A DNA stretch of 64,000 bases, taken from positions 1,972,647 through 2,036,646 of the forward strand of contig JABFRP010000002.1 in the NCBI GenBank assembly GCA_013141115.1. The letters run 5' to 3'. The DNA comes from Ferruginibacter sp. GTDB lineage: Bacteria; Bacteroidota; Bacteroidia; Chitinophagales; Chitinophagaceae. The position numbers and the translations under genes are program-made. Positions 34,621 through 42,825 of this stretch are shown here, in pieces (positions within the stretch are counted from its first letter, which is position 1; every line of letters starts with the position of its first letter). The notes beneath the pieces were generated by a model, which was not told where the DNA came from, ran no database searches, and saw only the letters and a program-made list of their open reading frames with translations.

Positions 34621-35157
34621 TTAATGCTGTATTTTGTTGCCTATGGTGTCGAAAAATGTTTCCAGCTCCGTAAACATATCTTTAAATAGGGGAATTACTT
34701 TTCCGAAATTATCAATAACTATTGGCCCCCACGGCTGTACAAAACTATAAGTTTGCGAAGATTGGATGGTGGCTGGCTCTAATAAATGAATCTTTTCTGC
34801 ATAAAACAAAAAAACACTGAAAATGATAATGTATAAAGCCGCATAAAAGATAATGCCACCCAAACGGTTTACCCAGCCCAGCAAGGCCATTTCAAAAGTT
34901 TTTTCAATTATTTTGCCGCCCCAGCTTACCAATAATACCACTGCCAAAAACACCAAAGCAAACGAAACAAAAGGTAGCCATTTAGCAGAAACATTTGCAT
35001 TGTTGCCTAACCAACCAGCAACAACTGATGAAAGTTTTAATGCTGCTGCCAATCCAATAATAAAGGCGATGATGGAGAATAGTGCAATAATTAAACCTTT
35101 TTGATAACCTTTAACACAGGCTATGATGATCAGTATAGCAAAAACAATGTCAATCAT
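34621..35157 (-). CDS. CvpA family protein
   Basis: A 178-residue inner-membrane protein with four helices: DIVFAILIIIACVKGYQKG (start), LIIALFSIIAFIIGLAAAL, LPFVSFALVFLAVVLLVSWG, and LGGIIFYAALYIIIFSVFLF. The glycine after K-G-Y-Q-K-G and the helix order match CvpA, first linked to colicin V production in E. coli and later to envelope stress. The last 35 residues are outside the helices. Confidence 0.88.
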   Translation of the reverse strand: MIDIVFAILIIIACVKGYQKGLIIALFSIIAFIIGLAAALKLSSVVAGWLGNNANVSAKWLPFVSFALVFLAVVLLVSWGGKIIEKTFEMALLGWVNRLGGIIFYAALYIIIFSVFLFYAEKIHLLEPATIQSSQTYSFVQPWGPIVIDNFGKVIPLFKDMFTELETFFDTIGNKIQH

Positions 35158-35162
35158 AAAAC

Positions 35163-35231
35163 GATTTCAGATTGCGGATTTTAGATTTATGATTTTATTT
35201 GATTGAATTGTATTTTATAAATCCAACATCA
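35163..35231. repeat. GATTT-type degenerate intergenic repeat with partial inverted copy
   Basis: Units GATTTCAGATT, GCGGATTTTAGATTTATGATTT and then an inverted-looking ATCCAACATCATAAATCACAGATCC. Fills the spacer between cvpA and yqeY. Confidence 0.45.
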
Positions 35232-35245
35232 TAAATCACAGATCC

Positions 35246-35698
35246 TTATTTAGCCAATAATTCTTTTACTATGTTGCTGATGGTTTTGCCATCGGCAAGG
35301 CCAGCCAATTGTTTGCTGGCAACACCCATTACTTTGCCCATATCTGCAGGAGAGGCTGCGCCGGTTTCGGCAATTATTTTTTCAATAGCTGCTTTTATTT
35401 CGGCTTCGCCTAACTGTTTGGGTAAAAACCTTTCTATAATAGCCATTTCCTCTTTTTCTTTTGCAGCCAGATCGGCACGGCCTTGCTTTTCAAAAATTTC
35501 TAAAGAATCCCTGCGTTGTTTCATCATTTTTTGCAAAAACTTTTGTTCAGTAGCTTCATCAATTTCGCCACCTGCGCCAGGTTCTGTTTTAGCTTTTATT
35601 ATTTCGGCTTTAATAGCTCTTAAGCCACGTAATGCGGCTTCGTCTTTTGCTTTCATAGCCTCTTTCATTTCGGCCATTATTTGTTGTTCCAGTGCCAT
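35246..35698 (-). CDS. GatB/YqeY-domain protein
   Basis: A 150-residue helical protein of the YqeY family (MALEQQIMAEMKEAMKAKDE, FLPKQLGEAEIKAAIEKIIA, MGKVMGVASKQLAGLADGK). It equals the C-terminal helical domain of the GatB amidotransferase subunit, which recognises tRNA. Stand-alone YqeY is common but its role is not established. No membrane segments. Confidence 0.92.
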   Translation of the reverse strand: MALEQQIMAEMKEAMKAKDEAALRGLRAIKAEIIKAKTEPGAGGEIDEATEQKFLQKMMKQRRDSLEIFEKQGRADLAAKEKEEMAIIERFLPKQLGEAEIKAAIEKIIAETGAASPADMGKVMGVASKQLAGLADGKTISNIVKELLAK

Positions 35699-35781
35699 AT
35701 AATTTAATTAATTGGTTTATTAGTTAACTGGTTTAGAGGTTTATTGTGATCTTCAATTACTAATTCCTGAATCCCAATTGC

Positions 35782-36126
35782 TTACTTCTGCTCTTTAATT
35801 TGAGTGGCTTTAAATTTTTCAAAAAATGTTTTAGCAAATTTTTTCATATCGTCACTCATTTCCTGCTGCTGTGTGGCTCTTTTAAAAGTGTCGGCCATGC
35901 TCATCAGCATCTGGTAATAAAAATCTGCCATTTCATCTACCATCATATCTTTTGTCCAAAGGTCAATACGCAGGGCAGTTTTATCGGCGCCATCCCAAAA
36001 TGCAATGCACATGGCCTTTGCTTTTTGGGCCATATCTGCGTTGCTGTCGCTGGCACTCCAGTTTATTTGTTCGGGTACTTTATTAGGGTCCAGTAATACG
36101 TCGATTTTTATTGTTGATTGATTCAT
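35782..36126 (-). CDS. gldC: Gliding motility protein GldC
   Basis: A 114-residue soluble protein matching GldC: IKIDVLLDPNKVPEQINWSA at the start, ALRIDLWTKDMMVDEMADFY in the middle, and SMADTFKRATQQQ. GldC is a small gliding protein of unclear biochemistry that stabilises or assists the gliding machinery; it is not strictly essential in F. johnsoniae. gldH is 32 kb away. It is not next to gldB, its usual neighbour in flavobacteria. Confidence 0.92.
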   Translation of the reverse strand: MNQSTIKIDVLLDPNKVPEQINWSASDSNADMAQKAKAMCIAFWDGADKTALRIDLWTKDMMVDEMADFYYQMLMSMADTFKRATQQQEMSDDMKKFAKTFFEKFKATQIKEQK

Positions 36127-36198
36127 AAAAAAATAGCTGATTTTACATTGTGCTGATTGAGTGCAAAGTTAACAGGTTTAACAAAAAGAAAGCTATAA

Positions 36199-37329
36199 CT
36201 AATTTAAAGAATCGACACATTTGATGATGGCTTGCCAAATGGCTGCAGCAGTTTTATCCGCATTGTACAAACCTGCCTGTTGCCTGCCTTTAATAATGTG
36301 CTGGTTGCGTTTGTCCTCATCTTTAAAAAGCAACATCATTTTATCGGCAATATCATTAAAATCGTTGGGATTAGTATATAATGCAGCATCACCGCATATT
36401 TCCGGTATAGCTGTATTGTCGGCAGTTATAACTGGTACATCAGCCTGCATAGCTTCAATAAGGGATATGCCATTGCCTTGGTACAATAAAGGGTAAACCA
36501 TGGCGTAAGCCGATGCAGTGATCTGTGCCAGAGTTTCTGGTTGTAAGTTTTCACACAGTTTTACTTCTGCCCTGTATTTAAAGGATGCCAGATCCTTAAT
36601 AAACACTTTATCTGTTACAGTAGTTTTAGAAGCCAGTACCAGTTGCATATTGCTTTTCTGTCTTTTTTTAAAAAAAGAAAAAGCTTTTAAAAGTGTAATT
36701 AGATTATTATTGGAATCGATAACCCCGGAGTATAAAAAATATTCTTTGCCATCGGTATAGTGCTCTTTGGCTACATCTTTTTGTAGCCAGATAACAGGTT
36801 TAAAATATTTGCCGGCACATTGATAAGCCACCTCAATTTTTTTACTTTCTATTTTGTAGTGAGTAATAATTTCCTGTTTTAAAAATTGCGATGTGGTGAT
36901 AATAGTTTCTGCTTTAGCTAAATATTTTGCCGTATTATTTTTATAAAATTTTAACCAGGTTGCTGTAAAGTATTGTGGCTGTTGTAAAAAAGAAAGATCG
37001 TTTACAATAACGCATTGCGGCACTTTGGTACGCAACAAACAATAGCCATCAGTGCTTACAAAAACATTGGCTTTGTACTTGCGCAAAATTGCAGGTATTT
37101 TATAATTAAGCCGGTATTGCAGCAGTAAAGGGCTTTTGGTTTGCTGCCCTGCAATTACAGGTGTAATATTTTTTGAGGTGATGTATTTTTCATCAAAACC
37201 TTTATCAACAATATAAATGAATTGGTGCTGTGGATATTGTTGGGCTAATTTTGAAAAATAGTCAAAAATAAAATCAGCATTATTGCCGGAGTGGGTGTTT
37301 ACAAAGCTTGCGTTTACAGCAATTATCAT
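36199..37329 (-). CDS. Glycosyltransferase family 4-like protein
   Basis: A 376-residue GT-B enzyme. The donor-binding motif is GNGISLIEAMQADVPVITAD followed by NTAIPE (E-x7-E style), and VNDLSFLQQPQYF in the acceptor half is typical of family 4 mannosyl-like transferases. It has no N-terminal signal. It overlaps the CorC-like gene by 4 bases (ATGA), so the two are cotranslated. Sugar and acceptor unknown; involvement in surface polysaccharide is likely. Confidence 0.88.
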   Translation of the reverse strand: MIIAVNASFVNTHSGNNADFIFDYFSKLAQQYPQHQFIYIVDKGFDEKYITSKNITPVIAGQQTKSPLLLQYRLNYKIPAILRKYKANVFVSTDGYCLLRTKVPQCVIVNDLSFLQQPQYFTATWLKFYKNNTAKYLAKAETIITTSQFLKQEIITHYKIESKKIEVAYQCAGKYFKPVIWLQKDVAKEHYTDGKEYFLYSGVIDSNNNLITLLKAFSFFKKRQKSNMQLVLASKTTVTDKVFIKDLASFKYRAEVKLCENLQPETLAQITASAYAMVYPLLYQGNGISLIEAMQADVPVITADNTAIPEICGDAALYTNPNDFNDIADKMMLLFKDEDKRNQHIIKGRQQAGLYNADKTAAAIWQAIIKCVDSLN

Positions 37330-38612
37330 TTCAGCACTTTTACTTTTACTGTTTCTATCCTGGTATCGCTTACATTTAAAATATCAAACTCGTAGTTGCC
37401 AAAAATAATGCGGTCTTTTTGTTTGGGAATGGATTCGTTGTTTTGAATGATATATCCCGACAGTGTTTCTGCGCCTTCCTCTTCAGGAAACTGGAGTTTG
37501 TATTTTTCGGTGATAAAATCCAGCTCCAGCCTGCCGCTGAAAATAAATTCATTGCTGGATAATTGTTTATCTACAAATTCTTCGGTGTCGTATTCATCTT
37601 TAATATCTCCAAAAATTTCTTCTAAAATATCTTCCATAGTAACAATGCCGGCGGTACCGCCAAATTCATCAATTACCCAGGCAATACTTTTTCTTTCTTT
37701 ACTGAATTTATTCATCAGGTCGGTAGCGCTCATACTTTCCGGTACTGTAGGAATAGGTAATAAAACTTCTTTTACCGTGGCTGGATTTTTAAACAGATCC
37801 AGCTGATGAATGTAGCCAATAATACTATCAATATTGTTTTCATACACTACCAGTTTGCTTAGTTGTGTATGAATAAATTTATTTTTTACTTCTTCAATGG
37901 AAGTGGTACTGTCAACGCCTTCAATTTCTCTTCGGGGAATAAGGCATTCCCGTAATTTAATTTCGCTGAGCGATAAAGCATTTTCAAATAATTCTTTATT
38001 TATTTCACTGCTGTCTTCTTCCTCGTGGCTTTTGCTTTGCTGTATAAAATTTTCCAGGTCAATTTTACTGAAAATCTCTTTCTTCTCATTGATCTTAACA
38101 TCAAATAAATGCTTTAATATCCATTCGGCAATGTTTACAAAAAAAGCCGATGCAGAGGAGAGAAGCCAGTAAAAAAAGCTGGCGATATAGCTTACAATGC
38201 TAAAGCTCAGTATCTCATTATTTCTTGCCCGGAAAAAAGCTTTAAACATAAACTCTACAAAAAGTAGTATCAATGTAGAGAGTACAGTTTCAAAAATAAG
38301 TTTAATGTATTTTACATATTCTGATGCTGCTGGTGGCAGATTGGCCGCCAGTTTATTCCATGCGGGCAAAAGCATATTGCCTATCAGCAAACCATAAATT
38401 ACCATTACGATATTGAGCCCAACCAAAGTAGTGCCGATAAAGCGGGTAGGTTTATCGGAATAGGCGCCCCATATTTTTCCGCTGTAAGTACCCTGCTTTC
38501 TGTTTAATTCAATGGAAAGTTTATTGGCGGATACAAATGCTATTTCTATACCGGAAAAAAATCCGATGAGTAATAAAGAAGCTATAATTGCTATAAGTGC
38601 CGTCCAGTCCAT
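37326..38612 (-). CDS. HlyC/CorC-type CNNM transporter-like protein
   Basis: A 428-residue protein: an N-terminal CNNM (DUF21) domain of helices up to about residue 170 (starting MDWTALIAIIASLLLIGFF), two CBS domains (about 200-330; LIPRREIEGVDSTTSIEEV, FGGTAGIVTMEDILEEIFGD) and a C-terminal CorC/HlyC domain (FSGRLELDFITEKYKL). The family mediates Mg2+ or Co2+ extrusion; GldE of flavobacteria is a relative. I chose the ATG at 38612 over one 69 bases upstream because it begins the first helix. The longer start would overlap gmk more deeply. Confidence 0.92.
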   Translation of the reverse strand: MDWTALIAIIASLLLIGFFSGIEIAFVSANKLSIELNRKQGTYSGKIWGAYSDKPTRFIGTTLVGLNIVMVIYGLLIGNMLLPAWNKLAANLPPAASEYVKYIKLIFETVLSTLILLFVEFMFKAFFRARNNEILSFSIVSYIASFFYWLLSSASAFFVNIAEWILKHLFDVKINEKKEIFSKIDLENFIQQSKSHEEEDSSEINKELFENALSLSEIKLRECLIPRREIEGVDSTTSIEEVKNKFIHTQLSKLVVYENNIDSIIGYIHQLDLFKNPATVKEVLLPIPTVPESMSATDLMNKFSKERKSIAWVIDEFGGTAGIVTMEDILEEIFGDIKDEYDTEEFVDKQLSSNEFIFSGRLELDFITEKYKLQFPEEEGAETLSGYIIQNNESIPKQKDRIIFGNYEFDILNVSDTRIETVKVKVLK

Positions 38613-38658
38613 AATATAAAAATAAGGAAGAAAAAACAAATGCCCCGTTAGTGTGCTT

Positions 38659-39237
38659 TTACCGCTTATTAATAAAGCCAAAAACGATCATCTCGGCTTC
38701 TATACAGGCTTTTTGCAGGTCGTCATTTACTACTACCTTATTAAAGTGTTCTTTAAAAGATAATTCATAAGAGGCTTTGTTTACTCTTGCAGCTAAGGAT
38801 TCTGGTGTTTCAGTACCACGGCTTAATAAACGCTTTTTTAATTCTTCTACCGAAGGTGGTTCAATAAAAAGACTGAGTGTGGTGGCAGGAAATTGCTGCT
38901 GTACATGAATAGCGCCTTTTACATCAATATCTAAAACCGGAATTTTATCCTCATTCCATATCCTTTCCAGTTCTACTTTTAAAGTGCCGTAATATTTTCC
39001 TTCGTACACCATTTCCCATTCTACAAATTCGTTGTGCTGTATCTTTTGTTTAAAATCATCAGCACTCATAAAATGATAATCCACACCATTTTTTTCTGTA
39101 CCTCTTGCCTGCCTGGTGGCAGCAGAAACAGAAAATGCCAGTTGTGGAAAATGCTGCATCAGATGCTGTGTAATAGAAGTTTTACCTGCGCCGGAAGGAG
39201 CGGTGATGATGATGAGTTTATTTTGATACATGCCCAT
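38659..39237 (-). CDS. gmk: Guanylate kinase
   Basis: A 192-residue kinase converting GMP to GDP. P-loop ITAPSGAGKTS (residues about 10-20), GMP-binding SVSAATRQARGTEKNGVDYHF and the E-Y stretch FVEWEMVYEGKYYGTLK are present. A second ATG two codons later (39231) could also be the start. The CorC-like gene starts 47 bases downstream. Confidence 0.95.
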   Translation of the reverse strand: MGMYQNKLIIITAPSGAGKTSITQHLMQHFPQLAFSVSAATRQARGTEKNGVDYHFMSADDFKQKIQHNEFVEWEMVYEGKYYGTLKVELERIWNEDKIPVLDIDVKGAIHVQQQFPATTLSLFIEPPSVEELKKRLLSRGTETPESLAARVNKASYELSFKEHFNKVVVNDDLQKACIEAEMIVFGFINKR

Positions 39238-39259
39238 AAGAAAATAAAAGGTTTATTGA

Positions 39260-39682
39260 TCAATTGGGCCTGAAATGCATGATTATTGGCACTGTTGCGG
39301 CAGCGCTGGTCAATGTCATTTCAATAGCTGATATTGATGTGATGATATAAGTGTTAATATTGTTTTTTGTACTTGATGTAAGGGTAATTATTTTTTCATC
39401 AACTGATATTTCATAAGTGCCTTGTGTGGTTATTTTATCACCGATACTGCATTGGTAAGTATTGTCTTTATTAAAGCTCCAGCTTAATGCTTTTAGCGCC
39501 GCTTCCATTTTTATGGCAACAGCAGAATCTTCTTTGGTAATATAATTTTTGTCAATGGGAGTAAGATTTTCTATCTGTACACAATCCCATTTTTTTACTA
39601 TATAATTTTTAGTTTTATTTTGGCAGGAAATAAAACAGGTTAAGATAACAGCGGCGAATAAAATATATTGCAATTTTTTCAT
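39260..39682 (-). CDS. Hypothetical lipoprotein, lipocalin-like
   Basis: A 140-residue lipoprotein with signal sequence MKKLQYILFAAVILTCFISC (acylated Cys at 20). The mature part starts with a WDCVQIE strand, then WSFNKDNTYQCSIGDKITTQ and GTYEISVDEKIITLTSS, a pattern seen in small lipocalin-like lipoproteins of Bacteroidota that read out W/G at strand turns. Family assignment is tentative. It is located 9 bases after murA and before gmk, all on the minus strand. Confidence 0.7.
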   Translation of the reverse strand: MKKLQYILFAAVILTCFISCQNKTKNYIVKKWDCVQIENLTPIDKNYITKEDSAVAIKMEAALKALSWSFNKDNTYQCSIGDKITTQGTYEISVDEKIITLTSSTKNNINTYIITSISAIEMTLTSAAATVPIIMHFRPN

Positions 39683-39691
39683 TGATACTAT

Positions 39692-40996
39692 TTAATTTAC
39701 TCTCTTTATATCTGCACCCAATTTTATTAAACGTTCATCAATATTTTGATACCCTCTGTCTATCTGTTCAATATTTTGAATAGTGCTTTTACCCTGTGCA
39801 CTTAATGCTGCAATAAGCAATGCTACACCGGCACGTATATCCGGGCTGCTCATGGTAATGCCACGCAGTTTTTGTTCTCTTTCCAAACCAATTACTACGG
39901 CACGATGAGGATCGCATAAAATAATTTGTGCCCCCATATCAATCAGTTTATCTACAAAAAACAAACGGCTTTCAAACATTTTTTGATGAATAAGCACACT
40001 GCCTTTTGCCTGTATAGCAGTTACCAAAACTATACTTAACAGATCGGGTGTAAAGCCCGGCCATGGGTGATCGTAAATAGTAAGTACGCCGCCATCCATA
40101 TACTTTTGTATCTCATATATTTCCTGCGAAGGAATATGAATGTCATCGCCATTAAAATTCATTTGTATACCCAGCTGCTGAAATTTTTCGGGTATAATAC
40201 CCAGGTGTTGTATACCTGCATTTTTTATGGTGATATCACTTTGCGTCATTGCAGCAAGGCCAATAAAACTGCCCACTTCAATCATATCGGGCAACATGCT
40301 GTGGGTGGTGCCACCTAAAGTATCTACACCATCAATAGTTAATAAATTACTGCCGATGCCGCTTATTTTGGCACCCATATTATTCAGCATGCGGCAAAGC
40401 TGCTGCAGGTAAGGCTCGCAGGCAGCATTGTAAATAGTTGTAGTGCCTTTTGCCAATACGGCTGCCATTAAAATATTAGCAGTACCGGTTACACTAGGTT
40501 CATCTAGCTGCAGTGCTGTGCCTTTTAATTCGGTTGCTTCTAAATGAAAAAATCCATCTTCGTGATAAGCAAATTGTGCACCCAGTTTTTCAAAACCAAT
40601 GATATGTGTATCCAATCTTCTGCGGCCAATTTTATCGCCGCCGGGTTTGGGTATGTAAGCTTTTTTAAACCTGGATAACATGGGGCCGGCAAGCATTACA
40701 GAGCCACGGAGCTTGCCGCTTTTTTTATGGTATGCTTCGCTGTGTAAATATTCCACATCTACATTGTCTGCCTGAAAAGTACAGGTGTCTCTGCTGATCC
40801 TTTCTGTTTGCACATTCATTTCTCCCAACAGGTCAATCAGCAGGTTTACATCAATAATATCAGGAATATTTTTTATAGTTACTTTTTCGGCAGTAAGTAA
40901 TACAGCAGAAATAATTTGCAGCGCTTCGTTCTTTGCACCCTGCGGTGTAATTTCTCCAAAAAGCTTTTTACCACCTCTTACTTCAAATGATTGCAT
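39692..40996 (-). CDS. murA: UDP-GlcNAc 1-carboxyvinyltransferase, Cys-to-Asp form
   Basis: A 434-residue enzyme for the first committed step of peptidoglycan synthesis, adding enolpyruvate from PEP to UDP-GlcNAc. K22-N23 (GAKNEAL) and the catalytic loop KPGGDKIGRRRLDTH are visible. The loop normally carries Cys (C115 in E. coli, GGCTIG...); here D121 is at that place. Asp at this site is known from mycobacterial and chlamydial MurA and makes the enzyme insensitive to fosfomycin. Resistance is therefore predicted for this organism. Confidence 0.95.
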   Translation of the reverse strand: MQSFEVRGGKKLFGEITPQGAKNEALQIISAVLLTAEKVTIKNIPDIIDVNLLIDLLGEMNVQTERISRDTCTFQADNVDVEYLHSEAYHKKSGKLRGSVMLAGPMLSRFKKAYIPKPGGDKIGRRRLDTHIIGFEKLGAQFAYHEDGFFHLEATELKGTALQLDEPSVTGTANILMAAVLAKGTTTIYNAACEPYLQQLCRMLNNMGAKISGIGSNLLTIDGVDTLGGTTHSMLPDMIEVGSFIGLAAMTQSDITIKNAGIQHLGIIPEKFQQLGIQMNFNGDDIHIPSQEIYEIQKYMDGGVLTIYDHPWPGFTPDLLSIVLVTAIQAKGSVLIHQKMFESRLFFVDKLIDMGAQIILCDPHRAVVIGLEREQKLRGITMSSPDIRAGVALLIAALSAQGKSTIQNIEQIDRGYQNIDERLIKLGADIKRVN

Positions 40997-41033
40997 GGTG
41001 AATTTTTTATTACTCTAATTATTCGAATTATGG

Positions 41034-41041
41034 CAAACGTA
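41034..41041 (-). promoter_or_regulatory. Promoter -7 element TACGTTTG for murA
   Basis: Perfect TAnnTTTG on the minus strand, 37 bases before the murA ATG and directly after the T tract of the DUF4290 terminator. Confidence 0.5.
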
Positions 41042-41043
41042 AA

Positions 41044-41073
41044 TAAAAAAACCTGACGTTTATAAGCATCAGG
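41044..41073 (-). terminator. Intrinsic terminator of the DUF4290 gene
   Basis: Minus strand: ACCTGATG (41066-41073) pairs with CGTCAGGT (41050-41057) over 8 bp (one wobble), loop of 8, then TTTTTTTATTT. Confidence 0.85.
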
Positions 41074-41098
41074 TAAATATTTTCAATTCGTGTATTAA

Positions 41099-41842
41099 TT
41101 AATACCTCTTCTTAAAATTACGGTTGTTGTTATTTCTATTGTCTCCACCACCGCCTCTGTTATTCCTGTTATCGCCACCACCTCTGTTATCCCTTCCGCC
41201 GCCGCCTCTGTTATCTCTTCCTCCACTATTGTTGCGACCACCAAAATTTTTACGATAGTTATTAGTTCTTCCGCCACCATAATCATCTTCGCTGCGGTTA
41301 TCGGTGCGGTGTTTTACAAATGGGCGTGTGTTAAATTCCAGCTCGCCATGTGTGATAGCCGTTAATTCGCTTTGTATATTATCATCATGCACCAGCTCTT
41401 TATGCCAGTTGCTGTAAGTTAACTTCATGTAATAAGCAATAGCATTGGCAAAACCTTGTTTCTTTTCGGGGTTCTCTTCTTTTAATGCTTTGTCAATTAT
41501 TACTTCAATATTTTTACCCAGGTGATTAAATTTTGGATATTTTTTGGGATAAGCCAGCACGTCAGGTTTAGCCTTTAAAGTTTCTCTTGTTGGTATTGGA
41601 TAAGGGCTATCTACATCCAAAGTAAAATCGCTGATCAAAAAAAGATGATCCCATAATTTATGGCGAAAATCTTCTACATTTTTTAAGTGTGGATTTAAAA
41701 ACCCCATCAATTCTATTACGGCATACGCATTGCGCTGGCGTTCTTCTTTATCCTGAATAGTTAATAAATATTCCACCATTTTTTGTATATGGCGGCCATA
41801 TTCTTTCATTATAAGATGGTTACGACCCGTGTTGTATTCCAT
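41099..41842 (-). CDS. DUF4290 protein with RGG/NRGG-type tail
   Basis: A 247-residue cytoplasmic protein. Residues 1-185 are the DUF4290 domain (MEYNTGRNHLIMKEYGRHIQ, FRHKLWDHLFLISDFTLDV). The last 60 residues are a low-complexity tail dominated by Gly, Asn, Arg and Asp (GGRNNSGGRDNRGGGGRDNR and similar), ending NRNFKKRY. Such RGG-like tails occur in RNA-binding proteins, so an RNA-linked role is possible; none is documented. The start at 41842 follows from the promoter at 41865-41895; ATG 41860 would make the message leaderless. Confidence 0.88.
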   Translation of the reverse strand: MEYNTGRNHLIMKEYGRHIQKMVEYLLTIQDKEERQRNAYAVIELMGFLNPHLKNVEDFRHKLWDHLFLISDFTLDVDSPYPIPTRETLKAKPDVLAYPKKYPKFNHLGKNIEVIIDKALKEENPEKKQGFANAIAYYMKLTYSNWHKELVHDDNIQSELTAITHGELEFNTRPFVKHRTDNRSEDDYGGGRTNNYRKNFGGRNNSGGRDNRGGGGRDNRGGGDNRNNRGGGGDNRNNNNRNFKKRY

Positions 41843-41864
41843 TTCATCTACATTTAGCATAGTA

Positions 41865-41895
41865 CAAATATACATAGTTAAAGCCGTTGAAACAA
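41865..41895 (-). promoter_or_regulatory. Promoter of the DUF4290 gene
   Basis: Minus strand: TTG (41893-41895), exactly 20 bases, TATATTTG (41865-41872). This is the best match to the complete Bacteroidota promoter in the window. It rules out in-frame ATGs further upstream. Confidence 0.75.
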
Positions 41896-41926
41896 GCTGT
41901 AGCGCTTGCATGGGGCTTTGTGTGAG

Positions 41927-42343
41927 TTATGAGGATTTTAAAAAATATATTCTGCAAAAAATCAATGCTGCCAGTCCACCTATTGCATCGCCGAGTAAAT
42001 CGGTAAGATCGAAACTACGGCTGGGCACAAAAAACTTTTGAATAAGCTCGGTTACAAGGCCCCAAATGGCGGTGGAAATGGCAATTTTGATACAATAATG
42101 CCATTTTTCTTTTCTGGTTAAAGATGATTTTACAACAGGATACATGAACAAATAAGCCAATACGGCAAAAATGCCCAGGTGTACGATCTTGTCATAACTA
42201 ATTTCAATAAGCCATTTATCTACCTTGGGCAATTTATAACCGGGTGTGGCAATTAATACCAGCACAAGAAAAAACCAGGCAATGCCTGGAATAAATTTTT
42301 TGATCCCGATTTCTTTTAAAATGGAATTATTGTGAGTTGCCAT
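41927..42343 (-). CDS. VanZ family protein
   Basis: A 138-residue membrane protein with helices near FIPGIAWFFLVLVLIATPGY, IVHLGIFAVLAYLFMYPVV, WHYCIKIAISTAIWGLVTEL, and DLLGDAIGGLAALIFCRIYF. The family feature DKxVHxxxF and E-x-x-Q in TELIQKFFVPSR, then the DLLGDxxG, are those of VanZ-like proteins. VanZ itself gives low teicoplanin resistance, but most members have unknown jobs. It sits 8 bases after gcvH, so they share an operon; I regard that pair as common in Bacteroidota. Confidence 0.87.
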   Translation of the reverse strand: MATHNNSILKEIGIKKFIPGIAWFFLVLVLIATPGYKLPKVDKWLIEISYDKIVHLGIFAVLAYLFMYPVVKSSLTRKEKWHYCIKIAISTAIWGLVTELIQKFFVPSRSFDLTDLLGDAIGGLAALIFCRIYFLKSS

Positions 42344-42351
42344 TGTAGTAA

Positions 42352-42729
42352 TTAAGCAACCAAAGCGGTATAAGCTTCGGCATTTAATAAAGCATCCACC
42401 GCTGCTGTGTTGTCAACAGTCATTTTAATCATCCAGCCCGAACCGTATGGGTCGCTGTTTACTAATTCGGGTTGTGCTTCCAATGTCGGGTTTATTTCTA
42501 TTATGGTTCCTGCAACAGGTAAAAATAGATCACTTACAGTTTTTACCGCTTCTACGGTGCCAAAAACTTCTTCGGCAGCAAGGCTTTTACCTTTGGTGCT
42601 GATATCCACATACACTATATCGCCTAATTCGCTTTGGGCAAATTCGGTAATACCTATTGTGGCAACATTACCTTCTAAAGAAATCCATTCGTGATCTTTG
42701 GTGTAGCGCAGGTTGGCAGGAAAAGTCAT
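42352..42729 (-). CDS. gcvH: Glycine cleavage system H protein
   Basis: A 125-residue lipoyl carrier shuttling the methylamine intermediate between P and T proteins. The lipoylated Lys is K63 in GTVEAVKTVSDL; YTKDHEWISLEG and NSDPYGSGWMIKM are family blocks. Other gcv genes are not in the window. The -7-like TATTTTGCACC lies about 50 bases upstream. Confidence 0.96.
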   Translation of the reverse strand: MTFPANLRYTKDHEWISLEGNVATIGITEFAQSELGDIVYVDISTKGKSLAAEEVFGTVEAVKTVSDLFLPVAGTIIEINPTLEAQPELVNSDPYGSGWMIKMTVDNTAAVDALLNAEAYTALVA

Positions 42730-42790
42730 TTGTATCGATTGAAATTTTTATAAATTAATTCGGGTGCAAAATAAAGTTTTTCAGTTACAA

Positions 42791-42824
42791 AGCCTAAACT
42801 TCTAAACCGCTAACCCCCTAAACC
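42791..42824. repeat. CTAAAC-type intergenic repeat, second copy
   Basis: Units CCTAAAC, TCTAAAC, CGCTAAC, CCCTAAAC between gcvH and the cyclophilin gene. Same design as 24182-24214. Confidence 0.5.
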
Positions 42825-42825
42825 T

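Noticed and set aside
37326..38681. Calling the CorC-like protein GldE
   Set aside because: Same domain family, but no gldD or other gliding neighbours that would justify the name.
41095..41290. Tandem-repeat array or CRISPR-like block
   Set aside because: The repeated CCTCTGTTATC-type words are codons for the Gly/Arg/Asn tail of DUF4290, with no spacers of constant length.
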